This document shows, piece by piece, positions 54,148-63,947 of a DNA stretch of 64,000 nucleotides. Under the pieces are notes generated by a model. It was not told where the DNA came from and ran no database searches. It saw nothing but the letters and a program-made list of their open reading frames with translations. The stretch is from PSRI01 sp041484195 (GTDB lineage Bacteria > Bacteroidota > Bacteroidia > Chitinophagales > Chitinophagaceae), in the NCBI GenBank assembly GCA_041484195.1, contig JBGPHC010000001.1:248001-312000 (forward strand). Direction: 5' to 3'. The first letter of the stretch is position 1, and each line of letters begins with the position of its first letter. The translations under genes and the position numbers were made by a program.

Positions 54148-55386
54148 ATGCAAAAAATAGGCCTGACCATTTTATTATGCCTGGCGATCAATGCCATTGC
54201 GTTTACGCAAACCCATAGCCTGGAGTATTATCTCGACCAGGCCCTGGCCAACAGCCCGCTCTTAAAGGACTATGAATACCAAGTGCAATCGAGCCAGGTT
54301 GATAGCCAAAGGATCAGGGCAAGCTACCTGCCACAGGTAACTGGTAACAGCGTCAATAATTACGCCCCGGTGATTGGAGGCTTTGGCTATGATTATGCTA
54401 TTACCAACGGCGGACTACTTAGCGCTCTCATATCAGTGAATAAGACCCTGGTTGGACAAAAAAACCTGAACGCTCAATTTGAATCAATCCAAATCAATAA
54501 TCAATCTATCAACAATGCTTCCAAAATTTCAGAGCAGGACCTGAAGAGAAGCATCACATCACAATATATCACCGCCTATGGTGACCTGCAGCAACTGAAT
54601 TTCAATAAAGAGATTTACGAACTGCTCAGCAAAGAGGAAGTAATATTGAAGTCGCTCACGCAAAATAATGTATATCGCCAGACCGACTATCTCACCTTTC
54701 TGGTTACCCTGCAGCAACAGGCCCTTGCCCTGAAGCAGATCCGCATCCAATTCCAGAATGACTATGCAGCGCTTAACTGGCTGGCTGGCATCAACGATAC
54801 CAGCATGGTGGCCCTCGATAAACCCAGGATCAGCCTGGCTGAATTGCCTGACTTTTATCAATCCATATTCTACCGGAAATTTGAAATTGACAGCCTGAAA
54901 CTCACAAACGAAAAAGCATTGATCAGTTTCGGTTACAAACCTCGTGTGAATCTGTTCGCCGATGGAGGATTTAATTCCAGCTTTACCTACAAGGGATACA
55001 AAAATTTTGGAACCAGCTTTGGGTTGAGCCTGACCGTTCCGATCTATGACGGGAAACAAAAACAATTGCAATATCATAAATTGTCAATCGCGGAAATGAC
55101 CCGCACGAAATACAAAGAATTTTTCTCCAGACAATACAATCAGCAACTGGCCCAGCTACACCAGCAACTGGCCGCTACCGAAGAATTACTTGCCCAGATC
55201 AACGATCAGATCAAATACGCCGAAACACTGATTACCGCGCACGGCAGACTGTTGCAGACCGGCGACGCTAAAATTTCTGATTATATCATCGCATTGAATA
55301 CTTACCTGAATGCAAAAAACCTTCTTACGCAAAATAATATTACCCGACTCCAGATCATGAACCAGATTAACTATTGGAACCGTTAA
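54148..55386 (+). CDS. TolC-family outer-membrane efflux protein
   Basis: A 412-residue outer-membrane channel protein. It has a signal peptide (MQKIGLTILLCLAINAIAFT), two copies of the TolC coiled-coil/barrel unit, with LDQALANSPLLKDYEYQVQ at the start of the first and LAQLHQQLAATEELLAQIND in the second, and barrel strands near LFADGGFNSSFTY. It should be the outer-membrane exit duct for the RND pump. An upstream TTG in frame (54088) is ignored in favour of ATG 54148. Confidence 0.9.
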   Translation: MQKIGLTILLCLAINAIAFTQTHSLEYYLDQALANSPLLKDYEYQVQSSQVDSQRIRASYLPQVTGNSVNNYAPVIGGFGYDYAITNGGLLSALISVNKTLVGQKNLNAQFESIQINNQSINNASKISEQDLKRSITSQYITAYGDLQQLNFNKEIYELLSKEEVILKSLTQNNVYRQTDYLTFLVTLQQQALALKQIRIQFQNDYAALNWLAGINDTSMVALDKPRISLAELPDFYQSIFYRKFEIDSLKLTNEKALISFGYKPRVNLFADGGFNSSFTYKGYKNFGTSFGLSLTVPIYDGKQKQLQYHKLSIAEMTRTKYKEFFSRQYNQQLAQLHQQLAATEELLAQINDQIKYAETLITAHGRLLQTGDAKISDYIIALNTYLNAKNLLTQNNITRLQIMNQINYWNR

Positions 55387-55398
55387 ACAAAAAATTCG

Positions 55399-56331
55399 AT
55401 GATACAGAAGCTCCATATCATTTCAGCCATCCTGCTTTCCTCCGCGCTTCTGATCTATTCCTGCAAGCCTGTTACCGAGAAAGAAGGCCCCGATGCTTCC
55501 GATGGAGCCCGCACCCCTGTCACCATCGCAACTATCAGTTCAGGTCCCATTGCCGAATACATTGAATTGAACGCTGTTTCCACATTCCTGCAGAAAAGTT
55601 TTGTAAAGTCCAATGCCAATGGCTACCTGCAGGCTGTAAATACACAATTGGGAAATTTTACTACCCAGGGACAGGTTCTCTTTACCGTTAAGACCAAGGA
55701 ATCACAGAGCCTGGGGAATGCCATCAATAGCCTGGATTCCACATTCGGTTTTTCAGGCCTCAATACCATTAGAGCAACCGATAATGGTTTTGTTACGGAA
55801 TTGAATCATCACGCGGGCGACTATGTGCAGGATGGAGAACAACTGGCAGTGATCAGCAATATGAACAGTTTTGTTTTCCTGCTCGAGCTTCCATATGAAT
55901 TGAGACCTTATATTCTTAATAATAAATCCCTGGAGCTTGTCCTGCCGGATGGAGAAAAATTGAAAGGCGAAATCTCATCATCTCTTCCTATCATGGATCC
56001 AGTCTCACAAACACAGCGCATTGTCCTCCGCGTGAGTCTCTCCCATTCCATTCCTGAAAATCTCATCGCCAAAGTAAGAATTATCAAAACCCTGAAGAGC
56101 CATGCCATTTCCGTACCCAAAACGGCCATTCTCACCAACGAAACCCAGGACGATTTCTGGGTCATGAAATTACTCGACAGCGCTACAGCGGTAAAAGTCC
56201 CCATTCAAAAAGGCATTGAAAACGGTGACAGGGTGGAGATCATTTCTCCCCCATTTGCTCCGGGCGACAAGATTTTGATTACCGGAAATTATGGGCTCGC
56301 GGATACGGCGAAAGTTAAAGTAGTTCAATAG
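55399..56331 (+). CDS. RND efflux periplasmic adaptor (membrane fusion) lipoprotein
   Basis: A 310-residue adaptor protein with a lipobox (LLIYSC). The lipoyl/barrel-sandwich halves are at about 70-130 (VKSNANGYLQAVNTQLGNF and IRATDNGFVTELNHHAGDYV). The alpha-hairpin is very short or missing, so it is a compact adaptor. The C-terminal beta-barrel and proximal domains follow (AILTNETQDDFWVMKLLD). It begins 12 bp after the TolC gene. Confidence 0.9.
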   Translation: MIQKLHIISAILLSSALLIYSCKPVTEKEGPDASDGARTPVTIATISSGPIAEYIELNAVSTFLQKSFVKSNANGYLQAVNTQLGNFTTQGQVLFTVKTKESQSLGNAINSLDSTFGFSGLNTIRATDNGFVTELNHHAGDYVQDGEQLAVISNMNSFVFLLELPYELRPYILNNKSLELVLPDGEKLKGEISSSLPIMDPVSQTQRIVLRVSLSHSIPENLIAKVRIIKTLKSHAISVPKTAILTNETQDDFWVMKLLDSATAVKVPIQKGIENGDRVEIISPPFAPGDKILITGNYGLADTAKVKVVQ

Positions 56332-56336
56332 TCCAA

Positions 56337-59300
56337 ATGAAAAATTTTTACATATCATATAAGAATCCGCTCACTGTTGTATTGATATTGATCCTCGCGG
56401 GAGGTTGGTTTGCTTATACCAAAATGCAGATCTCGCTCTTTCCCGAAATAACATTTCCCAAAATAAAAGTCATTGCAGATGCTGGCTTGCAGCCCGTCAG
56501 CAAGATGATGTTGACCGTTACCAAGCCTCTGGAAAATGCCATCAAGAAAGTGCCGGACCTGCAAAGGATCAGGAGTACCACCAGCCGCGGGAGTTGCGAA
56601 ATTTCCGCATTCATGGACTGGGGTTCGAATATTGACCTGGGACAACAGAGGATCGAATCCAGGATTGCAGAAATCAGGAATCTCTTGCCGCCCGATGTAC
56701 AGATCACTGTTGAAAAAATGAACCCTTCCATATTGCCGGTGATGGGATATACGCTGGAGAGTCGCGACAAAACACCCATCGAACTGAAGCAATTGGCATT
56801 GTACACAATAAAGCCCTTCCTCTCGCAGGTAGATGGCGTTTCTGAAATCCGGATCATCGGGGGAAAGCAAAAAGAATATTGGCTGGAACTTGATCCGCAA
56901 AAAATGAGTTCTCTGGGCATTACGCCCGTTGCACTCAGCACGGCACTCAGTCAGACGAATTTCATTAAATCGAATGGATTTCTTTCAGACTATCGCTTCC
57001 TCTATCTCACCGTAACTGACGCAACCGTACGAACAAGGGAGGAATTGCAAAGCCTGGTGGTGAGCAATGATGGCAGAAGGATCATATTGTTGAAGGATTT
57101 AGCCAGTGTTGATATCAGGGAAGCGATCGAATTTACCAAGATCAATGCCAATGGAAAAGAGGGATTGCTGATTGCCGTGATCAAACAACCCAATGCCAAC
57201 CTGGTGGAACTGTCTTCCAGGATGGAAACGAAGATCAAAGATCTCGTTTCCATCCTACCGGCCGGGGTAAGCATCCATCCATATTACATCCAGGCAGGTT
57301 TTGTTAACGATGCGATGAAGAGCGTGTCAGACAGTCTTTGGATGGGTATGGGTCTGGCGATAATCGTCGCTGTGTTCTTCCTGAGATCCCTGAAAGCGAG
57401 TGCCACAATCCTGCTCACCATTCCCATAACGCTTTGCCTGACGCTTATAGTTCAATACACTATGGGTTACACATTCAATATCATGACCATGGGCGCGATT
57501 GCCGCTGCCATTGGTTTGATAATAGATGATGCCATTGTGGTGGTAGAACAAATTCACCGAACTCATGAAGAATATCCGGAGGAACATACCGATACCCTCC
57601 TGCAGAAGGCTATTTCATTCCTGTTGCCGGCCATGATCGGGTCATCGCTCAGCACCATCGTGATATTCATTCCATTTGTCCTGATGAGCGGCGTTGCGGG
57701 AGCCTATTTCAAAGTGCTCACCAATACCATGATCATCACATTGGTCTGTTCCTTTTTTGTAACATGGATCTGCTTACCGGTCATATATCTCCTCCTGACA
57801 AAAAAACAAAGTGCGGGTACACGAAGGAAAAAAACAATTCAGGCCCATTCCGTAAAAAAGCAAAGATGGGTTTCATTTTTTATTCATCGTCCCTGGATCA
57901 GCCTGCTCATCATGGGATGCCTGGCCTGGCTGATATATTTTATTTTGCCAAAACTCGAGACGGGATTTCTTCCAGAGATGGACGAAGGCAGCATAGTTTT
58001 CGACTATTCTTCACCGCCAGGTACCTCGCTGGAGGAAACAGACAGGATGTTGAAGGAGATTGAAAAAATAATTGTCGCCATTCCGGAAGTGGATGCCTAT
58101 TCCAGAAGAACAGGTACTCAAATGGGATTCTTCATTACCGAACCCAATAGGGGAGATTATTTGATACAACTAAAAAAGAACAGAGCCAGAACTACCGAGG
58201 AAGTGATTTCTGAAATCAGGCAAAAATCCGAAGCGACGCAACCGGCACTGCGTGTTGATTTTGGGCAGGTGATCGGCGATATGTTGGGGGACTTAATGAC
58301 TTCAGTGCAGCCCATTGAGGTGAAGGTATTCGGCAATAACCCGGAAAATTTGAAGGAATTATCCCGGCAGGTGGCAAATGTAGTTTCTTCAACCGAAGGC
58401 ACTGCAGATGTGTTTGACGGCATCGTGATCGCCGGCCCATCGGTAAGTGTCCAACCCGATTATACCAAATTGGCGCAATTCGGAATAACGGCCGCCAACC
58501 TGCAATACCAGTTGCAAACCGCACTGGAGGGGAATATTGTCGGCAGTATTTTGGAGAAAGAGCAGGAGTCCAATATCAGGATCGTATATCCAGGTAACCG
58601 GAAACTGAGCGTGGCTGATTTGAGCAGGCTTCAGATATTTCTACCCAATGGCAAATTAAAACCTATTTCAGAACTGGCCATTGTTGAAGTGCATCCGGGT
58701 GACGCCGAAATACAGAGAGAAAATCTTCAATCCATGGGAGTGGTGACGGCCCGCCTGGAAAATCGTGACCTGGGGAGCGTGATGAAAGAGATTCAGAAAA
58801 ATATTCCCGCGCGGGTCATCCTTCCCCAGGGCTATCATATAGAATATGGTGGCGCATATGCAGATCAGCAGCAATCCTTCAAGGAGCTCCTTATGATATT
58901 GATCAGTTCCAGCCTCCTTGTTTTCGGAACGATACTATTCCTTTTCAGACAATTCAAAATAGCATTGCTTATCCTGGTGATTGCTATTTTGGGAATTGCA
59001 GGAAGTTATCTCGCGCTATATGTTACTGGCACTCCATTAAATGTGGGAAGCTATACAGGATTGATCATGATCGTCGGTATCATTGGCGAAAATGCTATTT
59101 TCACTATCCTTCAATTCAGGCAAACCCTGCATAATAGCAGCATTGACGAGTCCATCATCTATGCCATTTCCACCAGGTTGAGGCCTAAATTAATGACCGC
59201 CTTAGGCGCCATCATTGCGCTTATGCCACTGGCCCTTGGTATAGGAAGCGGTGCCCAGCTTCACCAGCCACTAGCCATTGCAGTAATTGGAGGTTTCATC

Positions 59301-59408
59301 ATCGCCCTGCCACTGCTGCTGATCGTATTGCCCTCCATGCTCCGTCTACTATTTAAGAATCAGGACCTCTCAGGTTTTCGCAGCGAAACCCAGCCTGGTT
59401 CATCCTGA
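56337..59408 (+). CDS. RND-superfamily inner-membrane efflux permease
   Basis: A 1023-residue permease with the AcrB/MexB fold: twelve helices in two repeats with large periplasmic loops after helices 1 and 7. The proton-relay pair is intact in helix 4, GLIIDDAIVVVEQIHR, the double-Asp form of hydrophobe exporters, whereas metal exporters usually differ there. The C-terminal half has FELLMILISSSLLVFGTI-like helix 8 and a closing helix LPLLLIVLPSMLRLLF. The pump and its regulators lie in one transcriptional direction over 7.7 kb. Confidence 0.93.
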   Translation: MKNFYISYKNPLTVVLILILAGGWFAYTKMQISLFPEITFPKIKVIADAGLQPVSKMMLTVTKPLENAIKKVPDLQRIRSTTSRGSCEISAFMDWGSNIDLGQQRIESRIAEIRNLLPPDVQITVEKMNPSILPVMGYTLESRDKTPIELKQLALYTIKPFLSQVDGVSEIRIIGGKQKEYWLELDPQKMSSLGITPVALSTALSQTNFIKSNGFLSDYRFLYLTVTDATVRTREELQSLVVSNDGRRIILLKDLASVDIREAIEFTKINANGKEGLLIAVIKQPNANLVELSSRMETKIKDLVSILPAGVSIHPYYIQAGFVNDAMKSVSDSLWMGMGLAIIVAVFFLRSLKASATILLTIPITLCLTLIVQYTMGYTFNIMTMGAIAAAIGLIIDDAIVVVEQIHRTHEEYPEEHTDTLLQKAISFLLPAMIGSSLSTIVIFIPFVLMSGVAGAYFKVLTNTMIITLVCSFFVTWICLPVIYLLLTKKQSAGTRRKKTIQAHSVKKQRWVSFFIHRPWISLLIMGCLAWLIYFILPKLETGFLPEMDEGSIVFDYSSPPGTSLEETDRMLKEIEKIIVAIPEVDAYSRRTGTQMGFFITEPNRGDYLIQLKKNRARTTEEVISEIRQKSEATQPALRVDFGQVIGDMLGDLMTSVQPIEVKVFGNNPENLKELSRQVANVVSSTEGTADVFDGIVIAGPSVSVQPDYTKLAQFGITAANLQYQLQTALEGNIVGSILEKEQESNIRIVYPGNRKLSVADLSRLQIFLPNGKLKPISELAIVEVHPGDAEIQRENLQSMGVVTARLENRDLGSVMKEIQKNIPARVILPQGYHIEYGGAYADQQQSFKELLMILISSSLLVFGTILFLFRQFKIALLILVIAILGIAGSYLALYVTGTPLNVGSYTGLIMIVGIIGENAIFTILQFRQTLHNSSIDESIIYAISTRLRPKLMTALGAIIALMPLALGIGSGAQLHQPLAIAVIGGFIIALPLLLIVLPSMLRLLFKNQDLSGFRSETQPGSS

Positions 59409-59475
59409 ATTCGCGGGTCGGACTGTCTGACTGGAGCTTGAATCAACTGCTTGATGAAATTTGTATCTTCGCGGC

Positions 59476-60522
59476 ATGGACCGTTTGTTACAGCAAATCG
59501 AAGGATTGAAGCAGGAAATTGGCAGTTACCAGGCCAGTAGTGCAGAGGAATTGGAGCAATTCCGCATTAAATATCTTGGCGCCAAAGGGCTGGTTAAATC
59601 CCTGATGGGAGAAATGAAAAATGTTTCGGCTAATCAAAAGAAAGAATTCGGACAGGTGCTAAATGAATTCAAGCAATTCACTGAATCCAGGTACGAGGAA
59701 CTGAAGCATTTGAACATGAACGGCAATGGCGCCGGGCAGGGGCAGGCCCCATCCGATCAGCCAGATCTAAGCCTTCCGGGAGATCCAATTCCGATAGGTA
59801 GTCATCATCCGATCAGCCTCATGCGCGACCGCATGATCGCGATATTTCAACGCTTAGGCTTTGCCGTTGCAGAGGGGCCCGAAATTGAAGATGACTGGCA
59901 TAATTTTACGGCCCTAAACCTCCCCGAACATCATCCCGCTCGCGATATGCAGGATACATTTTATATTTCAACCGATCCTGCCTGGTTATTGCGCACTCAT
60001 ACGAGTAATATCCAGATTCGTGAAATGCAAAAAGGCAAATTGCCACTTCGTATCATTTGCCCCGGTCGCGTTTACCGGAACGAGACAGTTAGCGCCCGCA
60101 GTCATTGCTTTTTCCACCAGATTGAAGGATTGTACGTGGATGAGAACGTATCCTTCGCCGATCTGAAGCAGACCCTTTATTTTTTCGTGAAGGAAATGTA
60201 TGGTAATGATGTGAAAGTCCGGTTCCGTCCGAGCTATTTCCCTTTCACCGAACCCAGCGCCGAAATGGACATCAGTTGCCAGCTCTGCAATGGAGAAGGA
60301 TGCAATGTTTGTAAACATACCGGTTGGGTGGAGATCCTGGGTTGTGGAATGGTGCATCCTAAAGTTTTAGAGAATTGCGGTATTGACCCGGGTAAATACA
60401 CCGGCTATGCCTGGGGGATGGGAATTGAACGTCCGGCACTGCTTAAATATGGCATCAATGATATTCGTATGTTCAGTGAAAATGACCTCAGGTTCCTAAG
60501 ACAGTTCACCAGCGCGATTTAG
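59476..60522 (+). CDS. pheS: Phenylalanine--tRNA ligase alpha subunit
   Basis: A 348-residue class II synthetase subunit. It has an N-terminal coiled coil, then motif 2 PGRVYRNETVSARSHCFFHQ, motif 3 WGMGIERPALLKYG, and a family-typical cysteine-rich loop (CQLCNGEGCNVCKHTGW) that probably binds zinc. ATG 59476 is preferred to an upstream TTG. pheT is not adjacent. TATCTTCG (59464-59471) just upstream is a one-mismatch -7 box, so the message could be almost leaderless. Confidence 0.95.
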   Translation: MDRLLQQIEGLKQEIGSYQASSAEELEQFRIKYLGAKGLVKSLMGEMKNVSANQKKEFGQVLNEFKQFTESRYEELKHLNMNGNGAGQGQAPSDQPDLSLPGDPIPIGSHHPISLMRDRMIAIFQRLGFAVAEGPEIEDDWHNFTALNLPEHHPARDMQDTFYISTDPAWLLRTHTSNIQIREMQKGKLPLRIICPGRVYRNETVSARSHCFFHQIEGLYVDENVSFADLKQTLYFFVKEMYGNDVKVRFRPSYFPFTEPSAEMDISCQLCNGEGCNVCKHTGWVEILGCGMVHPKVLENCGIDPGKYTGYAWGMGIERPALLKYGINDIRMFSENDLRFLRQFTSAI

Positions 60523-60670
60523 TCAGTAGCCGGCTGAATTCGTGAATTTTCATTTAGCCTTCACGAAGCCCCGAAAAAATTGAATGGGCATTGAAAAGAT
60601 TTTCTCAATCAGATTGAAATGAACCATAGTTTTCCCTTTTCAAATTCAAATTTCGGTAAATACTTCCATC

Positions 60671-61537
60671 ATGGCCTGGGTCACTCATTCCATTAATACT
60701 ATTTGTGTTTGCGGGGCGGGTACTATGGGTACCGGCATTGCGCAGGTTTCGGCGCAAAGTGGTTTTCATACGGTATTATACGACCTGAATGAAGAGGCAT
60801 TGTCCAAAGCCACAGCAGGCATCGATAAAAACCTCGGCATGCTGGTAGAAAAAAATAAGATCACCAGTGACGAAAAAGAAAGAATAAGAAAAAATATTCA
60901 ATTCACAAGAGAGATTGGGTATTGCATAGCGGAACTGGTGATTGAAGCCGTGGTGGAAAAACCCGAAGCCAAGATTGCCTTGTTCAACCAGTTGGCAGAA
61001 ATCAACCATAGCGAAACCATTTTTGCAAGCAATACTTCTTCCCTGTCGCTGACGGCCATTGCGTCTAAGATCGTTCATCCTTCGCGCGTGGTAGGCATGC
61101 ATTTCTTCAATCCGGCTCCTGTTATGAAACTGGTGGAAATTGTGAGAACGCCGCAAACCATTGACGCCGTAATCAGGCAGGTAATGGAATTGGCCCGTGA
61201 GATGGGTAAGACCCCCGTGTTATGCGAAGATTCGCCAGGCTTTATTGTAAACAGGGTAGCCCGGCATTATTATCTGGAAGCCCTCAGGATTGCAGAAGAA
61301 AATATAGCCGATTTTGAAACCATTGATTCTATCATGGAGTCTGCCGGATTTAAGTTGGGGCCGTTCCGGCTCATGGACCTGATTGGAAATGATGTGAACC
61401 TGGCCGTTACGCAATCCTTGTATGAAGCATGTGGCAGACCGGCGCGATTCAGGCCTTCACCTATCCAGGAAGAAAAAGTGACTAAGAAAGAACTGGGAAG
61501 AAAATCAGGAAAAGGATACTATGACTATTCCGGTTAA
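60671..61537 (+). CDS. 3-hydroxybutyryl-CoA dehydrogenase
   Basis: A 288-residue 3-hydroxyacyl-CoA dehydrogenase. It has the NAD-binding motif GAGTMGTGIAQVSAQSG (near residue 12), SNTSSLSLTAIAS and the catalytic-His segment GMHFFNPAPVMKLVEI, and the C-terminal dimerisation domain with GPFRLMDLIGNDVN. It oxidises (S)-3-hydroxybutyryl-CoA to acetoacetyl-CoA, or the reverse, in fatty acid or butanoate metabolism. No thiolase or enoyl-CoA hydratase gene is adjacent. Confidence 0.92.
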   Translation: MAWVTHSINTICVCGAGTMGTGIAQVSAQSGFHTVLYDLNEEALSKATAGIDKNLGMLVEKNKITSDEKERIRKNIQFTREIGYCIAELVIEAVVEKPEAKIALFNQLAEINHSETIFASNTSSLSLTAIASKIVHPSRVVGMHFFNPAPVMKLVEIVRTPQTIDAVIRQVMELAREMGKTPVLCEDSPGFIVNRVARHYYLEALRIAEENIADFETIDSIMESAGFKLGPFRLMDLIGNDVNLAVTQSLYEACGRPARFRPSPIQEEKVTKKELGRKSGKGYYDYSG

Positions 61538-61640
61538 GTGTCAGCTCCAAAATCATAGAACCAATGCGGAATTGCAATTAACTTCACAAAATATTTCAGG
61601 ATCCTAATCTTTTATCCCACAAATTTTAATTTCTCTATTC

Positions 61641-62609
61641 ATGGTTCTTGTAACCGGCGGCACGGGTTTGTTAGGCAGTTACCTTATAAAGGACCTGGCT
61701 TCAAAGGGAAAATCAATCAGGGCCCTGTACAGGAAAGATGTTCCGGCCGAAATAAGCCGTTCGGCCCAGTGGATCAAGGGAAATATCCTTGACGTAATGT
61801 TTCTGGGGGAGGTGATGGAGGAAGTGGAACAGGTATATCACTGCGCTGGTCTGGTTTCATTCAGGCCCGAAAAGGAATCTGAATTGCATAAGATCAATTC
61901 CGAAGGAACAGCCAATGTTGTCAATGCCGCATTGAATGCCGGGGTGAAGAAAATGGTGCACGTCAGTTCGGTATCAGCACTTGGCCGTAAAAGGGATGGA
62001 ATGGTAGTGAATGAAGAGGTGGGTTGGGACGAGAGCAACAATATTTCCAATTACGGCAGAAGCAAATATTTCGGAGAACTCGAAGTATGGAGAGGAATCA
62101 GCGAAGGACTGAATGCTGTGATCGTGAATCCAACCATCATATTGGGCTCGGGAAACTGGAACACAGGATCCTCAGCCATTTTTAAGAATGTTTATAAAGA
62201 ATTTCCGTGGTACACGAATGGCGTGAGTGGTTTTGTGGACGTGAAGGATGTGACAAGAGCCATGGTGGAATTAATGGAAAGCAATATCAGCGGAGAACGT
62301 TTCATTCTGAATGCCGAAAACAAATCCTACAAAGAGGTATTTACTGAAATTGCAAAATGTTTGGGGAAAAGACCCCCTCACAGACTGGCGACTCCATTCC
62401 TGGCCGGGATAGCATGGCGCATTGAAAGAATTAAGAATAAGCTTTCAGGTTCAGAACCCCTCTTGACCCGGGAAACGGCAGCGACAGCACGCCTCAGAGT
62501 GTATTTCGACAATAGCAAGATCAAAAAATTCCTTCCGGGATTCGAATTTTTGCCTCTAAGCGAGACAATTGAACAATATTGCCGCGAATATCTTATCCAA
62601 ATGCAATGA
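61641..62609 (+). CDS. NAD-dependent epimerase/dehydratase
   Basis: A 322-residue extended short-chain dehydrogenase. The nucleotide motif is TGGTGLLGSYL and the active site is YGRSKYFGE (YxxxK). Close relatives in this phylum are annotated as NAD-dependent epimerase/dehydratase or 3-beta-hydroxysteroid-dehydrogenase-like; the substrate cannot be fixed. It follows the dehydrogenase gene by 103 bp. Confidence 0.88.
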   Translation: MVLVTGGTGLLGSYLIKDLASKGKSIRALYRKDVPAEISRSAQWIKGNILDVMFLGEVMEEVEQVYHCAGLVSFRPEKESELHKINSEGTANVVNAALNAGVKKMVHVSSVSALGRKRDGMVVNEEVGWDESNNISNYGRSKYFGELEVWRGISEGLNAVIVNPTIILGSGNWNTGSSAIFKNVYKEFPWYTNGVSGFVDVKDVTRAMVELMESNISGERFILNAENKSYKEVFTEIAKCLGKRPPHRLATPFLAGIAWRIERIKNKLSGSEPLLTRETAATARLRVYFDNSKIKKFLPGFEFLPLSETIEQYCREYLIQMQ

Positions 62610-62873
62610 TTCAAAGTTTAGCCGTTCAGGACAATATTTAATATAAGCGCATAGTTAATAAACTATTCAGTTACCGAAAGTATTGGCAGGCTTGTAACTG
62701 TCCCGGATCAACAGACCATAAAGAGGCATGACTGAATTTTGATATTTTTTGAGGAGCCTTGTTGCAATATGTGAAAATAACTGCTGGGACTGAGAAGCTG
62801 AATGATAAAGATTAGTAAAACAGGAGTTTTGGTACGGTTTTTCTTGTACTTATATCCAATTAAACTCATATCC

Positions 62874-63947
62874 ATGCAAAAACTATGGTTGCCCGTTCTG
62901 GCATTCTTATTCCCGCTGGCAATATGCGCCCAAAGCAATTTTCATGTAGCCGGAAAGGTCATAGACAGCAATTCCAGGCAATCCTTGCAGGGAGCTTCGG
63001 TCTTCTGCCAGAATACCACCATTGGCACGGTTACGGATTCGAGTGGCAATTTTCATATGACCCTGAGCAATGGGGGTTACGACCTTGTAGTTTCTTTCAC
63101 GGGATATGAAACACAGGCAATCCGCATCAATAATGTAACACCTGATATTTCAAACCTTATCCTGGAACTCAGGCCTAAAGAAAAAAGTCTGGAAGAAGTG
63201 TCCATTGTCGCTTCCAATGAGGTGAAGGATGGGTGGACAAAATACGGACAATTCTTCATCGATAATTTCATTGGCCGCACTCAGAACAGCAAGCTTTGCG
63301 CAATTCAGAACCCCGAAACGCTGCGATTTTTTTTCAGCAAAAAGAAAAACAGACTGAAGGTAACCGCGAAAGAAGAAATGATCATCGTAAACAAAGCCCT
63401 GGGATACAGGATCAGGTATCAGCTCGATTCCTTCATTTATGAATATAACGGCGATAAGAGCTTGTACACCGGCTATCCTTTTTTTGAAGAAATGCCTGGC
63501 TCGGCAGATAGCCTGGATGGCTGGAGGTATAACAGGGCCATGGCTTATAAGGGATCCTTACTTCAATTCATGAGAGCCTACCACGACAGCACACTCAGTA
63601 AGGCAGGATTCAAACTGGAAATCATCAACGACAATACAGACAAGGCCTCGCCCATTTACAATCCCTATGATACATCCATGTTTTCCATCGTAGAAAATAA
63701 TAAGGCCGAGTTATTTTTTCCGGGGAAGCTTAGGGTAGTGTATTCGAAAGAAAAACCCGAGGCCACATATCTGCAGGCTAACAGGATGCCACTTCAAACG
63801 CCAGTGCAGATTTCAATTCTTGACCTGAATGAAAGTATCATCATTGAAGAAAACGGATATTATTTCGACCAGAAAGACATTCTAACCCTCGGTTATTGGG
63901 GTTGGGAAAAAATGGGTGATATCTTACCCTACGACTATTATCCTTAA
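62874..63947 (+). CDS. Secreted protein with carboxypeptidase-like regulatory domain
   Basis: A 357-residue exported protein (signal peptide MQKLWLPVLAFLFPLAICAQ). The first ~90 mature residues are a CarboxypepD_reg-like (Ig-like) domain: VAGKVIDSNSRQSLQGASVF, GTVTDSSGNFHM and FTGYETQAIRINN. This domain opens many TonB-linked or outer-membrane proteins, but here it is followed by ~250 residues of unknown fold and no plug or barrel. The frame also opens upstream at 62802; ATG 62874 gives a clean signal peptide. It ends in a double stop (TAATAG). Confidence 0.83.
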   Translation: MQKLWLPVLAFLFPLAICAQSNFHVAGKVIDSNSRQSLQGASVFCQNTTIGTVTDSSGNFHMTLSNGGYDLVVSFTGYETQAIRINNVTPDISNLILELRPKEKSLEEVSIVASNEVKDGWTKYGQFFIDNFIGRTQNSKLCAIQNPETLRFFFSKKKNRLKVTAKEEMIIVNKALGYRIRYQLDSFIYEYNGDKSLYTGYPFFEEMPGSADSLDGWRYNRAMAYKGSLLQFMRAYHDSTLSKAGFKLEIINDNTDKASPIYNPYDTSMFSIVENNKAELFFPGKLRVVYSKEKPEATYLQANRMPLQTPVQISILDLNESIIIEENGYYFDQKDILTLGYWGWEKMGDILPYDYYP

